DNA of 64,000 nt. Source: Aphanomyces cochlioides. Taxonomy: Eukaryota; Oomycota; Saprolegniomycetes; Saprolegniales; Verrucalvaceae. Under the pieces are notes generated by a model, which saw nothing but the letters and a program-made list of their open reading frames with translations, searched no databases and was not told the DNA's origin. A program made the position numbers and the translations under genes. The stretch is from positions 948,460 through 1,012,459 of the forward strand of contig JAHQRK010000027.1 in assembly GCA_019828595.1 (NCBI GenBank), read 5' to 3'. Below are positions 46,109 to 55,990 of this stretch, in pieces (position 1 is the first letter of the stretch; each line of letters starts with the position of its first letter).

Positions 46109-46357
46109 ATGAAATTTGGATTTGTACTTGCACTCCTCGTAGCCGTGTCTGGACAAACTCTCGTCATGCCGACTGACCCACGTCCTTCTAAACTCTTCCT
46201 CCCCCAAGAGGCCTCCGAGGTCAATCAAGCTGCAAAGAGACAATTACTTCGTGGAAGCAGCATTTCCTCTGACGAAGATTCCAACCTGGAGGAGTCACTC
46301 GCCATCAAGTCCTTAGACCCCACAACAAAGACGACGATATGCATATCTTGCGAGTAG
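46109..46357 (+). CDS. Small secreted peptide with RQLLR and acidic motif
   Basis: 82 aa. The start at 46109 opens a clear signal peptide (MKFGFVLALLVAVSG); the frame is open upstream but without such a signal. About 45 residues in is KRQLLRGSSISSDEDSNLEE: an Arg/Leu motif followed by an acidic run, reminiscent in layout of the RxLR-dEER N-termini of oomycete effectors, although RQLLR is not a canonical RxLR. The mature part is only about 65 residues and ends in two Cys (TICISCE). A downstream exon is possible, since the segment after the stop is unassigned. Function unknown. Confidence 0.5.
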   Translation: MKFGFVLALLVAVSGQTLVMPTDPRPSKLFLPQEASEVNQAAKRQLLRGSSISSDEDSNLEESLAIKSLDPTTKTTICISCE

Positions 46358-46968
46358 GACAGCGATGGAGAAGGCAAGTAGTCTCACTAAACGTCGTCCA
46401 CTTGAAAAGACTAAATTTAAATTTTGAGCACTATGTGAGTCATGATGGTTTCGATAATTCAACCATGCGTTGGTCTGCGGCACTTGGATATTCCTAAGCA
46501 GACGTCGATGAAGGTTAATTTAACAGGATGACCGTGATGATAAACCACTTGACATTATGCCACCACACCCAAACGTTTGAGATGCATGACTCTTTGATCC
46601 ATCGTATGCGACTCGAAGTCGGAGCTTCGGCTGATAGAGATCCTTCGAGTTTACAAAGTTTTGTTCGCCAAGACCGCGGCTCGAGAAAGCCGAACGGTGC
46701 GAATGAGACTTTTGGGAAGTTCACATGCCTCATTTGTCGAATTAATAAACAAGGCGAGGTTCAAACACGTCCATACGCTCATCACCCGACGACACTTCGA
46801 CCGCACACTCAGTGGTTACCTCAAGTATTAAATCAATTTGCCCAAGGCTTCAGGCCGATACTTTCGACTGAAGTGATCTTGGTATGTTCTCATGTAGCAT
46901 TCCCCTCAAAATTCAGTGTCGGTCAAGCGGCTATGAGCGTCCAAACAGAACTAGTTGCATGTACATTA
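46358..46968. other. Unassigned; open frame antisense to centrin
   Basis: A plus-strand frame 46528-47184 is open but runs antisense into centrin and has no recognisable domain. I treat its second half as a shadow. The first half (46528-46960) is undetermined. Confidence 0.4.
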
Positions 46969-48181
<1,213 letters not shown>

Positions 48182-49420
48182 TTAAACATGGCAATCTACT
48201 TGAATCGTAGCACCAGCAAGGCGGTGCATGGAGTAAAGACAGCCTTGGATCCAAAGGCCAGCAATGTCTGCGACAAGGACACCAGTATTCATGGAGACTG
48301 ACGCAGCAGCTAAGGCAAATTCAGTGTGCTGGTCAACTTCGTCAGACAGGAGTGTAAATGCATTCACATAGACGAGTCCACCAATACATCCGACGACAAA
48401 GCAAGGCACAAGCAGCCCCCAGTTGTAAAACACTTGATACTGAGCCACCGTCCAGAAAAAGGCACAAAAGCCAACTTGCAAAAGAGAAAGAACGAGGAGG
48501 CTGCAGCGTCGCACGCGTAGCCAAGTACCTGATGATCTCGCGACAAAGACTCCAATCTGGTAAATAAACCCAGCATACCGGTAAAAGAGCTCTCGTGCAG
48601 CAGGGTCTTGCAGAGGAAATCCTATAGCAGCCCAAGTTCCAGTCATCATGGCGTATTCTGCAGCATAGACCAAGACGAGAGGAAGCATGTATGGCCAAAG
48701 CCCCACCGTCAAACGCAAGCCTTCCGAAAGACCGACATGTTTCTTGGCGACCAGAGGAATTGCTTCTTCGGCTTCAGCAGCACGGCTGAGCGCCATTGGT
48801 GGAAGCATACATTCAAACACAGCAACGTAGACTACGGGAAAGATCAAAGCCAAGAGTAGGGTCGTTTGGAGGCTCGCAAAGCTTGTGAATATAGTTACCC
48901 AAGCAAACCCCGCGACACCTGCAAAGCCAGTTCCACTGGACCATGCCGTAAGACACAAACGAGAGTCGTCAAAGAGAGCCGTGGATGCTAGGAGAGAAGA
49001 TTCGCCAATGGCTGACTGAATGCCATTGAAACAAACTCCAAGTAGTTGCAACCACAGGGAGCCACGAAAGCCCATGACCACTGTGAGGAAGCTCGTCATC
49101 ATACACGCCGCAGCAACATGAAGTCGAGTTCGGTACGAGACAAGCTGGAACCAGTATGGCCCTGACAACTGGATGATCAAGGACGGCGCCACTTCCGAGA
49201 CATAAACAAGGCCGACCCCGCCAGCGTTAATGTCCTTGGCGCCAGCAATCATGATCACGTACGGAATATTGTTTACCAATCCTAGCAGCCAGAAGGCCGC
49301 AGTCGTCCATGATGTCGTTGAGAGCAGCATCGCCGTCGGATTTGCCTTTTCGGTTTCGAGATTCACGATGCTCATTGGCTTGGTCAACGTTGGACTTTTT
49401 ATCGACTTTGACAAGGACAC
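48182..49420 (-). CDS. Battenin/CLN3-family membrane protein
   Basis: 412 aa with about 10-11 hydrophobic segments. Family-type motifs are FWLLGLVNNIPYVIMIAGA in the first membrane segment, GLVYVSEVAPSLI, VSYRTRLHV, GESSLLAST and WSSGTGFAGVAGFAW. The C-terminal half has VYAAEYAMMTG and YQIGVFVARSSGTW. CLN3 proteins sit in lysosomal/vacuolar membranes and are linked to vacuolar pH and glycerophosphodiester export. Start at 49420; a second Met 15 codons later is an alternative. The next upstream feature is the Harbinger element, about 280 bp away. Confidence 0.85.
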   Translation of the reverse strand: MSLSKSIKSPTLTKPMSIVNLETEKANPTAMLLSTTSWTTAAFWLLGLVNNIPYVIMIAGAKDINAGGVGLVYVSEVAPSLIIQLSGPYWFQLVSYRTRLHVAAACMMTSFLTVVMGFRGSLWLQLLGVCFNGIQSAIGESSLLASTALFDDSRLCLTAWSSGTGFAGVAGFAWVTIFTSFASLQTTLLLALIFPVVYVAVFECMLPPMALSRAAEAEEAIPLVAKKHVGLSEGLRLTVGLWPYMLPLVLVYAAEYAMMTGTWAAIGFPLQDPAARELFYRYAGFIYQIGVFVARSSGTWLRVRRCSLLVLSLLQVGFCAFFWTVAQYQVFYNWGLLVPCFVVGCIGGLVYVNAFTLLSDEVDQHTEFALAAASVSMNTGVLVADIAGLWIQGCLYSMHRLAGATIQVDCHV

Positions 49421-49867
49421 GTTCTTCCGATTCCATCTTCATGATTGACAACGTTTGAGAATATATCAATCCTCGACTCCTCTCCATGCGTATTTTAATG
49501 ATTCAAGCTGAAGTTAAGTCTGGTGGAGCGCTTTTCTCTTTATGTTCTTCAGCTACCGGTATAATTCAGATTGATATGTGAGGTCATCAAAAACTTGTGT
49601 GATTTTTATGGGATAATACTGCGTCTGTCCAAAGTCTAATTCCTAATCAACCATCAGCCGCGACCACGGCTATATAATGGAAGTGTGGCCTGCTAAGAGG
49701 CTGGTCGGGGAAGCGTTCCTGTCACTTTGCGTTCATGTCATGATTTTTGATTGGCTATTTTATCCGGTTTTCCGGTAAACGTTCATGTTCAAAAATGTGG
49801 TCACACAGCATGAACGAATGAATCGTCCTTGTCTCTTCCTGTCAGTCTCCTTTTTTCCTCCGTCCCA

Positions 49868-50747
49868 ATGGAAGCAGCCACCCTTCCAATGGATGCAGTC
49901 ACTGGTAAGATCGCATCACTCCTTCACTTACGACGGTTCTATCTAGACTCAAACAATGAAAATGGTGACGATAGGTCCCCTGTGCGTTCAAAGTCCAAGG
50001 AAGAGCCCCCGTTGTTCAGGTGCAATGCGAGCGTGGGGAAGCTCTTCGAGCTACGATACAAGTCGCCATTAGCGTCTCTATTCGACTCCAAGAATAACAA
50101 CCAGAAAAAGCTAGCGTATGCGTCTCTCGCAGCCGAGCTCAGCATTGCAATGGATCGCACGTTCACATCTAAGCAGATTCAGGACAAGGTAAACATAATA
50201 CGTCACAATGCGTTTGTTTAATATATGTAGTTTGCACGCATGAAATCGTAGTGGTCAACGTCCAAGCCATTTACTCCGATGCCTACTGGAAATGGAAAGC
50301 TAGCCAAGCAGCCCTCTAACATGGACATCATGTAAGAATATTGGTCTGAAAAACGACGAATGCAACGCGAGTCTCTGCTTTCGACTGACGATGAGCAAAC
50401 TACTAAACCAAGTACACGAGGTAGCAAGACTATATGCAATTTAGCTTATCTAGAGTATAGTAGTAGATGATGCGAAAAAAACGACAAAGAGATCAACTTT
50501 TGAAAAGCATGACGATGGACGCACTACAAAAAAACAAAAGTCGCCAGCTGAAGCACTAGAATCTGGCTTGAATGCGATCAAGGATGGATTGGTATCCCTT
50601 GGAAATGCTCTTGCATCCCCTGCACCTGCTGTGCCTGCTGTTCACGAAGAGTCTGCGTCCCTCAACGATGTGTTGAAAGCTATTCAAGATCAATCTGCTT
50701 TGATGGCACAGATTTTGAATCACATGGCTAACTCAAAGCAAGGATAA
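49868..50747 (+). pseudogene. Harbinger Myb/SANT-like partner protein (nonsense-mutated)
   Basis: Exon 1 (49868 to about 50188) encodes a Trp-poor SANT-like segment (KLFELRYKSPLASLF, NNNQKKLAYASLAAEL, RTFTSKQIQDK). After a GT-AG intron (about 50189-50231) the reading frame (WSTSKPFTPMPTGNG, EYWSEKRRMQRESLL) is interrupted by TAG and TAA codons. After a second likely intron (about 50420-50462) it continues to a helical C-terminus (ALESGLNAIKDGLVSLGNAL) ending at 50747. The partner protein normally brings the transposase to the nucleus and DNA; here it cannot be made in full. Confidence 0.6.
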
Positions 50748-50777
50748 CTCAAAGCAATAATACATTGATTTTGATGT

Positions 50778-51904
50778 CTATGTTAACATACATGCTATCT
50801 GTAGACGTTTACTAGCAGCAGCGGATCGAACAATCTTATTTGTTTCAACATCACGATTGTCAGCTGGCTGTGTGTGCAAGTTTCTATCACGTATATCACA
50901 AGGATCATCGTACAAACTGTCCTTCACGTAAAGCAACATGTTGTGCAGAACGAAACAGCTCATCGTGCTATTGATTGTTTGGTCCAAAGTGCGTTCGTTC
51001 ATCACAGATTTCAAAATTCGGAAGCGATCTTTCAACGGCCCAAATGCACACTCGACAGGCATTCTTGTGCTTGATAGTTTATAGTTGAAGGTTCGCTGTA
51101 GTTTTGATAACTTTCCACCTTCTTCATGGGGCATGAAAGGGATAATGAGCCACAGAAACAGAGTATATCCCGCATCACCAATAATATGCATTCCAAGGGG
51201 TATATGAGTACGTGCAACTCGTCCGAACGTTGACAGCTTCCATATCTTCTTATCCGAGTAGGATCCAGGTCTAATATCGACGGACATGAATCGCGTGGTT
51301 GCATCTACCACGGCTTGTATATTCAAGGACGAATCACCATGTCTGTTATAAAAACCATCATAATCAACTGGTCGCTCGATGTTAACAATTGTTCCATCAA
51401 CTGCGCCAGCAACACCAGGAAAGCCTTGTAGTCTTTCAAATGCTTCACCAACTCGGCGCCACTCGGCTAGACTTTGGGGAAAATTGATCCAGTCAGACGC
51501 AGACAACGCTAAGAAGTCGTTATTGTGGTGACTCAGTGTAAACACCAGGACTTGGAGACCCCGAGGGCACCGGCAGTTTCACGATATCCTCCCTCACTAC
51601 CCAGAAAGTAGAGCAGCATGGCAACCTTCTTTTCAAACGAATGTTTTGAAAAACGGAAGTTGTAGTGCGTCATGTAGCGTAGCAATAGCTTGACAAGAGC
51701 GTGAAAACCAGCCTGAGAACAGCGCAAGTTGTTGATAAACCATTGGTTGAAGCGGGGATCCGTGACCATGGAGTCAAAATCGACATCGGAGATGGTCAAA
51801 ATGTTGAATTTATCACCTCCAAACCCTCCAGCAACGACACCAACGGCTAACGCGACCGACGAGACAACTGCTCCAACAGCAACGGCTACCTTGGCATCCA
51901 CCAT
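50778..51904 (-). CDS. Harbinger DDE transposase
   Basis: Two minus-strand exons, 51904-51544 and 51508-50778, with a 35-nt GT-AG intron; 363 aa with no lesions seen. DDE catalytic residues fit GVAGAVDGTIV (first Asp), HIIGDAGYTL (second Asp) and MPVECAFGPLK (Glu). The N-terminus is Ala/Val-rich (MVDAKVAVAVGAVVSS) and is followed by FSKHSFEKKVAMLLYFLGSE and a helix-turn-helix-like GGYRETAGALGVSKSW. The frame upstream of 51904 runs through the terminal repeat and is not counted. Apparently functional transposase, but its partner gene is broken. Confidence 0.85.
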
Positions 51905-52032
51905 TCGTTCTTGACAGAGCGACCACGAAAATGCCGTTCGTGTTCCGACATTGACCGGATAACTTATATCCGAACAATGTGTGCTGCCGAGCATGAACGA
52001 GAATGAACACGAACGCTTCCCCGACCAGCCTC

Positions 52033-52383
52033 TAAGCTGTTGCTCATACTGTCCCAAATTGCGCACTTCAAACGTGGTTTCCTGTGGGGGGTGGGGGTTG
52101 TCTTTAATCATCCGCTGAACCCCATCTGACCAATCAAACTCCTGAGATTTTGATTGCACAAACACACAGTTGTGCCCTTTTAAATGCGCAATTGGGGTTT
52201 ACCAAGATGGGGTGCAGGGGTTGTTATGTCCAGTCATTTTTCAAGTTCAAAAGGGTTGCAGGGGTTTTAGAGTCATGATCGATCGTCGAACTTGACCGGA
52301 CGATGGATATCCACATGGAACCTTCCTTGGTTGCGCATTCGATCTTGAATCGTCAAGTGAAAGATCATTTGTTTATTTGCATC
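52033..52383 (+). promoter_or_regulatory. Upstream region of the isomerase with G-rich words
   Basis: GGGGTT/GGGGTTG-type words recur at 52085-52105 (inside the frame read through the Harbinger end is excluded) and 52190-52275. They are the complement of the C-rich words before the START-like copy B and the ubiquitin protease genes. No TATA box is obvious. A regulatory role is inferred from recurrence only. Confidence 0.3.
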
Positions 52384-54471
52384 ATGAGCGCTGCGCACCC
52401 ACCTCCACCGCCTATGAATGTCATTGAGAAGATCTTGTGCCACCACGCTGTGGGCCTCTCAGAGCCATACGTCCAAGAAGGCGATGTCATTTGTGTCAAG
52501 GCAGATTGGACCCTTGCGAGTGAACTCACGTTCCAAGGCATGGATACACTCTACACATCGATCGGTCGTCCACCACTGCATCGACCTGATCGTTTCTGGC
52601 TTGCGGTTGATCACACAGTCGATCCACGTGTGAATCATCTGCCCAAGCAAAAGGCACTCATCCAAGTCGCGACCGACTTCGCCGCTGAGCACCAACTGAC
52701 AGACTTTTGGGGACCAAATACGACGATCATGCACACCGAATTTGCAAGACAACGCGCACAACCTGGTCAAATCGTGATTGGTGCTGATTCACACACTTGC
52801 AGTGGTGGTGGAATGGGAGCTTTTGCCACTGGTCTTGGGGCTGGCGATGTCGTTATGCCTCTCGTGACTGGCCAAACGTGGTTCAAGGTTCCCCCTGTCG
52901 TCTACATCGAGCTCGTGGGTCGTCCTCCCCTTGGTATTGGTGGCAAGGATGTCATTCTCCACATTCTTGGCTCGCTCAAGCGCAACACGGTCGCTTTCGA
53001 ACGTGCAGTGTACTATGGTGGCGAAGGTCTCAAGTACCTTTCAGACGACGCTCGTTTCGCGATTGCCAACATGACGACTGAATTTGGTGGTATCGCTGGA
53101 GTGTTTGCCGCTGATGCGATCACTGCTGCTGTGCTGGCCAAGCGTAAATCACACAAGGACGAAGGACTTTACTTCCAGCCTGACCCTGGCTGCAAGTACG
53201 CCGCCCATCACGTCATCCGCCTCGACGAAGTACGCGCGACTGTTGCCATCCATCCGTCGCCAGACAACTGCGTACCCATCGGTGAAGTAGCTGGTATGAA
53301 ACTCGATGGATGCTTCATTGGTGCTTGCACAACGACCCAGGAAGACTTGATCCTTGCCGCATTGGTGCTCCAAGTCGGACTCCGCTCGAATCTACCCATC
53401 GTACCCGGCAAGAAGCGTGTCACACCTGGCTCGCTTGAAATCATTGCGCACCTGAAGCAGCTTGGCTTGCTTGACATTTACGAAGCAGCAGGATTTGAAG
53501 TTGGTGTGCCATCTTGCTCGTTCTGCGTCGGTATTGGCGCTGATGTTGCTCTCCCTGACGAAGTCTGGCTCAGTAGTCAGAACCGCAACTTCCGCAACCG
53601 CATGGGTAAGGGCTCTATCGGGCACTTAGCATCCGCTGCGGCCGTTGCTGCGTCAAGTTTTGGCATGCAAGTGACTGATCCAGCTCCGCTGGTCGCCCAG
53701 ATTGACTTTGAGCTCTTTGACGCCTACCGTGGATGGACTGAAGCACCAACCCAAGAGCCGACACCGTCTGTGCCAGCTCCAGATCTCTCGCCAATTGTCT
53801 TTTCATCTCCACAAGATGAAGCTGAGAGCGCTACATCGTCGACGTCCACCGTGTTCTCTGGCCGAGTTCAGCTTTTTGAAGACGATGTCGATACGGATGC
53901 CATCATTCCAGCCCAGTTCATGGGTTTGAACCCATCGTCTCCACTCTGGCCCGCCGACTGCAAGACAGAAGAGGAAGTGCTTGCTAGCTATTCATTTGCT
54001 TACACACGCCCCGACTTTGTCGAGAAATGCAAGAAAGGAGCCAACATCATCGTGGCGGGCACTGCGTTTGGATCAGGATCTTCTCGGGAAGAAGCAGCGC
54101 GATGCCTCAAGGCTGTGGGCGTCCAAGCAGTGATTGCGAAGTCTTTCGCGTACATTTACGCACGAAATCAACCCAACAACGCCCTGCTTGGCATTGTGAT
54201 CACCGACCCAGCATTTCACAAGTTGGCCGTGGAAGGTGCTGAAGTTTCTGTGGATGTCACAGCGCGCACAGTCCATTGCGGCGGTCGTGCGTTTCCATTT
54301 GCCTTGACGGCGTTGGAAGAAGCCTTCCTTGTCCAAGGTGGACTCACGCAGCTCTTCAAGCGATACAAAACCGATCTCTTCCGTGCCGCCATGCGTCCCA
54401 AGACATCTGCGCAAACCTCCACCGACTGCCAAACTAGTTCTTGTCAAGCAGTACCTCAGGAAGCATGGTAA
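52384..54471 (+). CDS. 3-isopropylmalate dehydratase, fused large and small subunits
   Basis: 695 aa from Met 52384 (MSAAHPPPP); the frame is open 81 nt further upstream. The first about 470 residues are the aconitase/LeuC large subunit with the [4Fe-4S] ligands C315 (GACTTTQEDL), C378 and C381 (PSCSFC), and substrate motifs GADSHTCSGGGMGAFATG. A linker rich in Pro/Ser/Thr follows at about 465-500. The LeuD-type swivel domain then has DDVDTDAIIPAQFM, AGTAFGSGSSREEAARCL and SFAYIYARNQPNNALL. It isomerises 2- to 3-isopropylmalate in leucine synthesis, as in the fused fungal enzymes. An aconitase-related substrate cannot be fully excluded. The C-terminal 25 residues are low complexity. Ends 20 bp from the convergent ubiquitin protease gene. 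Confidence 0.88.
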   Translation: MSAAHPPPPPMNVIEKILCHHAVGLSEPYVQEGDVICVKADWTLASELTFQGMDTLYTSIGRPPLHRPDRFWLAVDHTVDPRVNHLPKQKALIQVATDFAAEHQLTDFWGPNTTIMHTEFARQRAQPGQIVIGADSHTCSGGGMGAFATGLGAGDVVMPLVTGQTWFKVPPVVYIELVGRPPLGIGGKDVILHILGSLKRNTVAFERAVYYGGEGLKYLSDDARFAIANMTTEFGGIAGVFAADAITAAVLAKRKSHKDEGLYFQPDPGCKYAAHHVIRLDEVRATVAIHPSPDNCVPIGEVAGMKLDGCFIGACTTTQEDLILAALVLQVGLRSNLPIVPGKKRVTPGSLEIIAHLKQLGLLDIYEAAGFEVGVPSCSFCVGIGADVALPDEVWLSSQNRNFRNRMGKGSIGHLASAAAVAASSFGMQVTDPAPLVAQIDFELFDAYRGWTEAPTQEPTPSVPAPDLSPIVFSSPQDEAESATSSTSTVFSGRVQLFEDDVDTDAIIPAQFMGLNPSSPLWPADCKTEEEVLASYSFAYTRPDFVEKCKKGANIIVAGTAFGSGSSREEAARCLKAVGVQAVIAKSFAYIYARNQPNNALLGIVITDPAFHKLAVEGAEVSVDVTARTVHCGGRAFPFALTALEEAFLVQGGLTQLFKRYKTDLFRAAMRPKTSAQTSTDCQTSSCQAVPQEAW

Positions 54472-54491
54472 TTTACGTCTTGTTTAGTATC

Positions 54492-55610
54492 TTAAGCCTC
54501 GTACACGACGAGATACGCTGTATCAAAGCAATCGACGTCAAGCCGGTCGTCTATGTTCCATGGCAGCACTTTTTCGTCGTTGAATTCAAACCAGACTTGG
54601 TCGTTCCCAATAGAGACGTACGATTTGTAGTGGCCTTCGCAAGCTTGGTCACCAATGTGCACGACAATGCCTCGTAGAATGTGAGAGTCAAAGAGTTTTC
54701 TTGGAATGGAGAGCTTTGAGTGCACTTTGTCCGTTCTCCAGGTCTCGTAGTTGAGCATAAAGCGATTCAAGTGAATGAATAGAACTCGAGGGAGGTCTTG
54801 GATGGACGAGTGCTTTGAAATGGTCACACCTGGTGTTTCTTGATCCCAGTCAAAGTCATGGATAAGCTCCGGAGACGTCCATGCGTCCAAAGATTCCTCG
54901 AGCGTTTCCATGCCGACAACATCAAGAGAGAGGCAATGAAAGTCTTCGACACTGGTTCGAGCTTGTGCATTTTTGTAAGTCAATGTGTGGCGTATAGATC
55001 CCGTGAGGATTTGAATGGCAGGGTGACTGCCCAAGAGATCCATGATAAGGAGAAACGCTTGCTGGACATCTTGTTGTAGTCCAAACTCGAGACCCGTGGC
55101 GACCTGCACGTTCGTGGCATCCACAGGCGATTCATCGTTGCTATATTGCATACTTTTGAAGCAGTCAGAGATGGCTAGATCCATAGCATTCACTGGTGCT
55201 TCGAACAGTAGGGCATCGCGAAAAGCTTCTCTCCAGTACAATTGTTGCAGCAAACTGTTCAAGTAGCACATGTTGCCTCGATTGACGAGGCCCTTGAGTG
55301 GAGTATGTTGGGTAGAGGGTGCTGCCAAATCCTTCTCGTGTTGATAAGACATCAAGGTGAGAGCTAGGTCTTCCGAATATCGATCGATCCACATGTCGGC
55401 TTCGTCGCTGTCTTCAAAACTCACTTGGAAGAGAGAGTCATCCGTCTCGTCAACGATCTGAGCTCGCTTCCACGAGCCACAGGTAAGGGCGTAGACCCAG
55501 TCACCAAACGATAGTAACTCACGCCAAGAGCTATCATCATTTGTCGGTGCATGTGTTGGTGACGGCAATGCGTCCAGCAGTGTCGCCACTGACAACTTGC
55601 CATTTTCCAT
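54492..55610 (-). CDS. Ubiquitin-specific protease (USP/C19)
   Basis: 372 aa from the Met at 55610 (MENGKLSVATLLDALPS). The frame extends 33 codons upstream, but that part reads through the C-rich promoter words and is unlikely to be coding. Cys box GLVNRGNMCYLNSLLQQL with the nucleophile Cys (the usual GNTCY reads GNMCY); His box GHYKSYVSIGNDQVWFEF. FIHLNRF, typical of USPs, lies before it. The N-terminal 130 residues include a Tudor-like segment (SFGDWVYAL, QIVDETDDSLFQVSFEDSDEADMW). It removes ubiquitin from proteins; the target is unknown. Confidence 0.85.
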   Translation of the reverse strand: MENGKLSVATLLDALPSPTHAPTNDDSSWRELLSFGDWVYALTCGSWKRAQIVDETDDSLFQVSFEDSDEADMWIDRYSEDLALTLMSYQHEKDLAAPSTQHTPLKGLVNRGNMCYLNSLLQQLYWREAFRDALLFEAPVNAMDLAISDCFKSMQYSNDESPVDATNVQVATGLEFGLQQDVQQAFLLIMDLLGSHPAIQILTGSIRHTLTYKNAQARTSVEDFHCLSLDVVGMETLEESLDAWTSPELIHDFDWDQETPGVTISKHSSIQDLPRVLFIHLNRFMLNYETWRTDKVHSKLSIPRKLFDSHILRGIVVHIGDQACEGHYKSYVSIGNDQVWFEFNDEKVLPWNIDDRLDVDCFDTAYLVVYEA

Positions 55611-55639
55611 GATCTCCCTCCATGGATTTGAAAACAAAA

Positions 55640-55670
55640 TGAGCCCCACACCCCCAAACCCCTTCAACCC
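55640..55670. promoter_or_regulatory. C-rich words at the USP 5' end
   Basis: CCCACACCCCCAAACCCC and CTTCAACCCC lie just upstream of the USP start, in the same style as 2341-2445. Possible promoter or G-quadruplex element. Confidence 0.3.
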
Positions 55671-55990
55671 CATCTCATTTGACTGATCCATGCAATATTC
55701 AGAAGACATCTTCTGAATTTGGCAGAGACGACTGGTGTCAGATGTCTACAGCGGCTTGGTGTCAATGTTGAAAGCTGTGTCTACTAAGTTAGGGCAATTG
55801 CAGCTTTGTGTCGTAGAAGAACGGCGAAAGTGATCCGTGTTTTTCCATGGATGATGGAATCTCGGGCGACATCTCCTGGCGACAAGGTGATAGATGAGAC
55901 AGATGAGATGTCACGAGAGGATTCGAGTGGGAAGTGTGATGGCAAGAAGAGGGAGAGAAGAGTTGTCGACACACCAAAGTACAAATTGCA

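Larger units (their letters stand above)
49698..52032. mobile_element. Harbinger (PIF) transposon, 2335 bp
   Basis: Perfect terminal inverted repeats of 22 bp (starting GAGGCTGGTCGGGG) lie at both ends, flanked by a 3-bp TAA duplication (49695-49697 and 52033-52035), the TWA target of Harbinger elements. It encodes the usual two proteins convergently: a Myb/SANT-like partner on the plus strand and a DDE transposase on the minus strand. It sits between the CLN3-like and isopropylmalate isomerase genes. Confidence 0.92.

Noticed and set aside
46240..46275. Canonical RxLR effector call for the small secreted peptide
   Set aside because: The motif reads RQLLR, not R-x-L-R, and the protein has almost no effector domain after it.
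51905..52165. Longer Harbinger transposase starting at 52165
   Set aside because: The extra residues are read through the terminal inverted repeat and outside the element; the Met at 51904 lies inside it.
55611..55709. USP start 33 codons further upstream
   Set aside because: Those codons translate the C-rich low-complexity promoter words and carry no USP feature.
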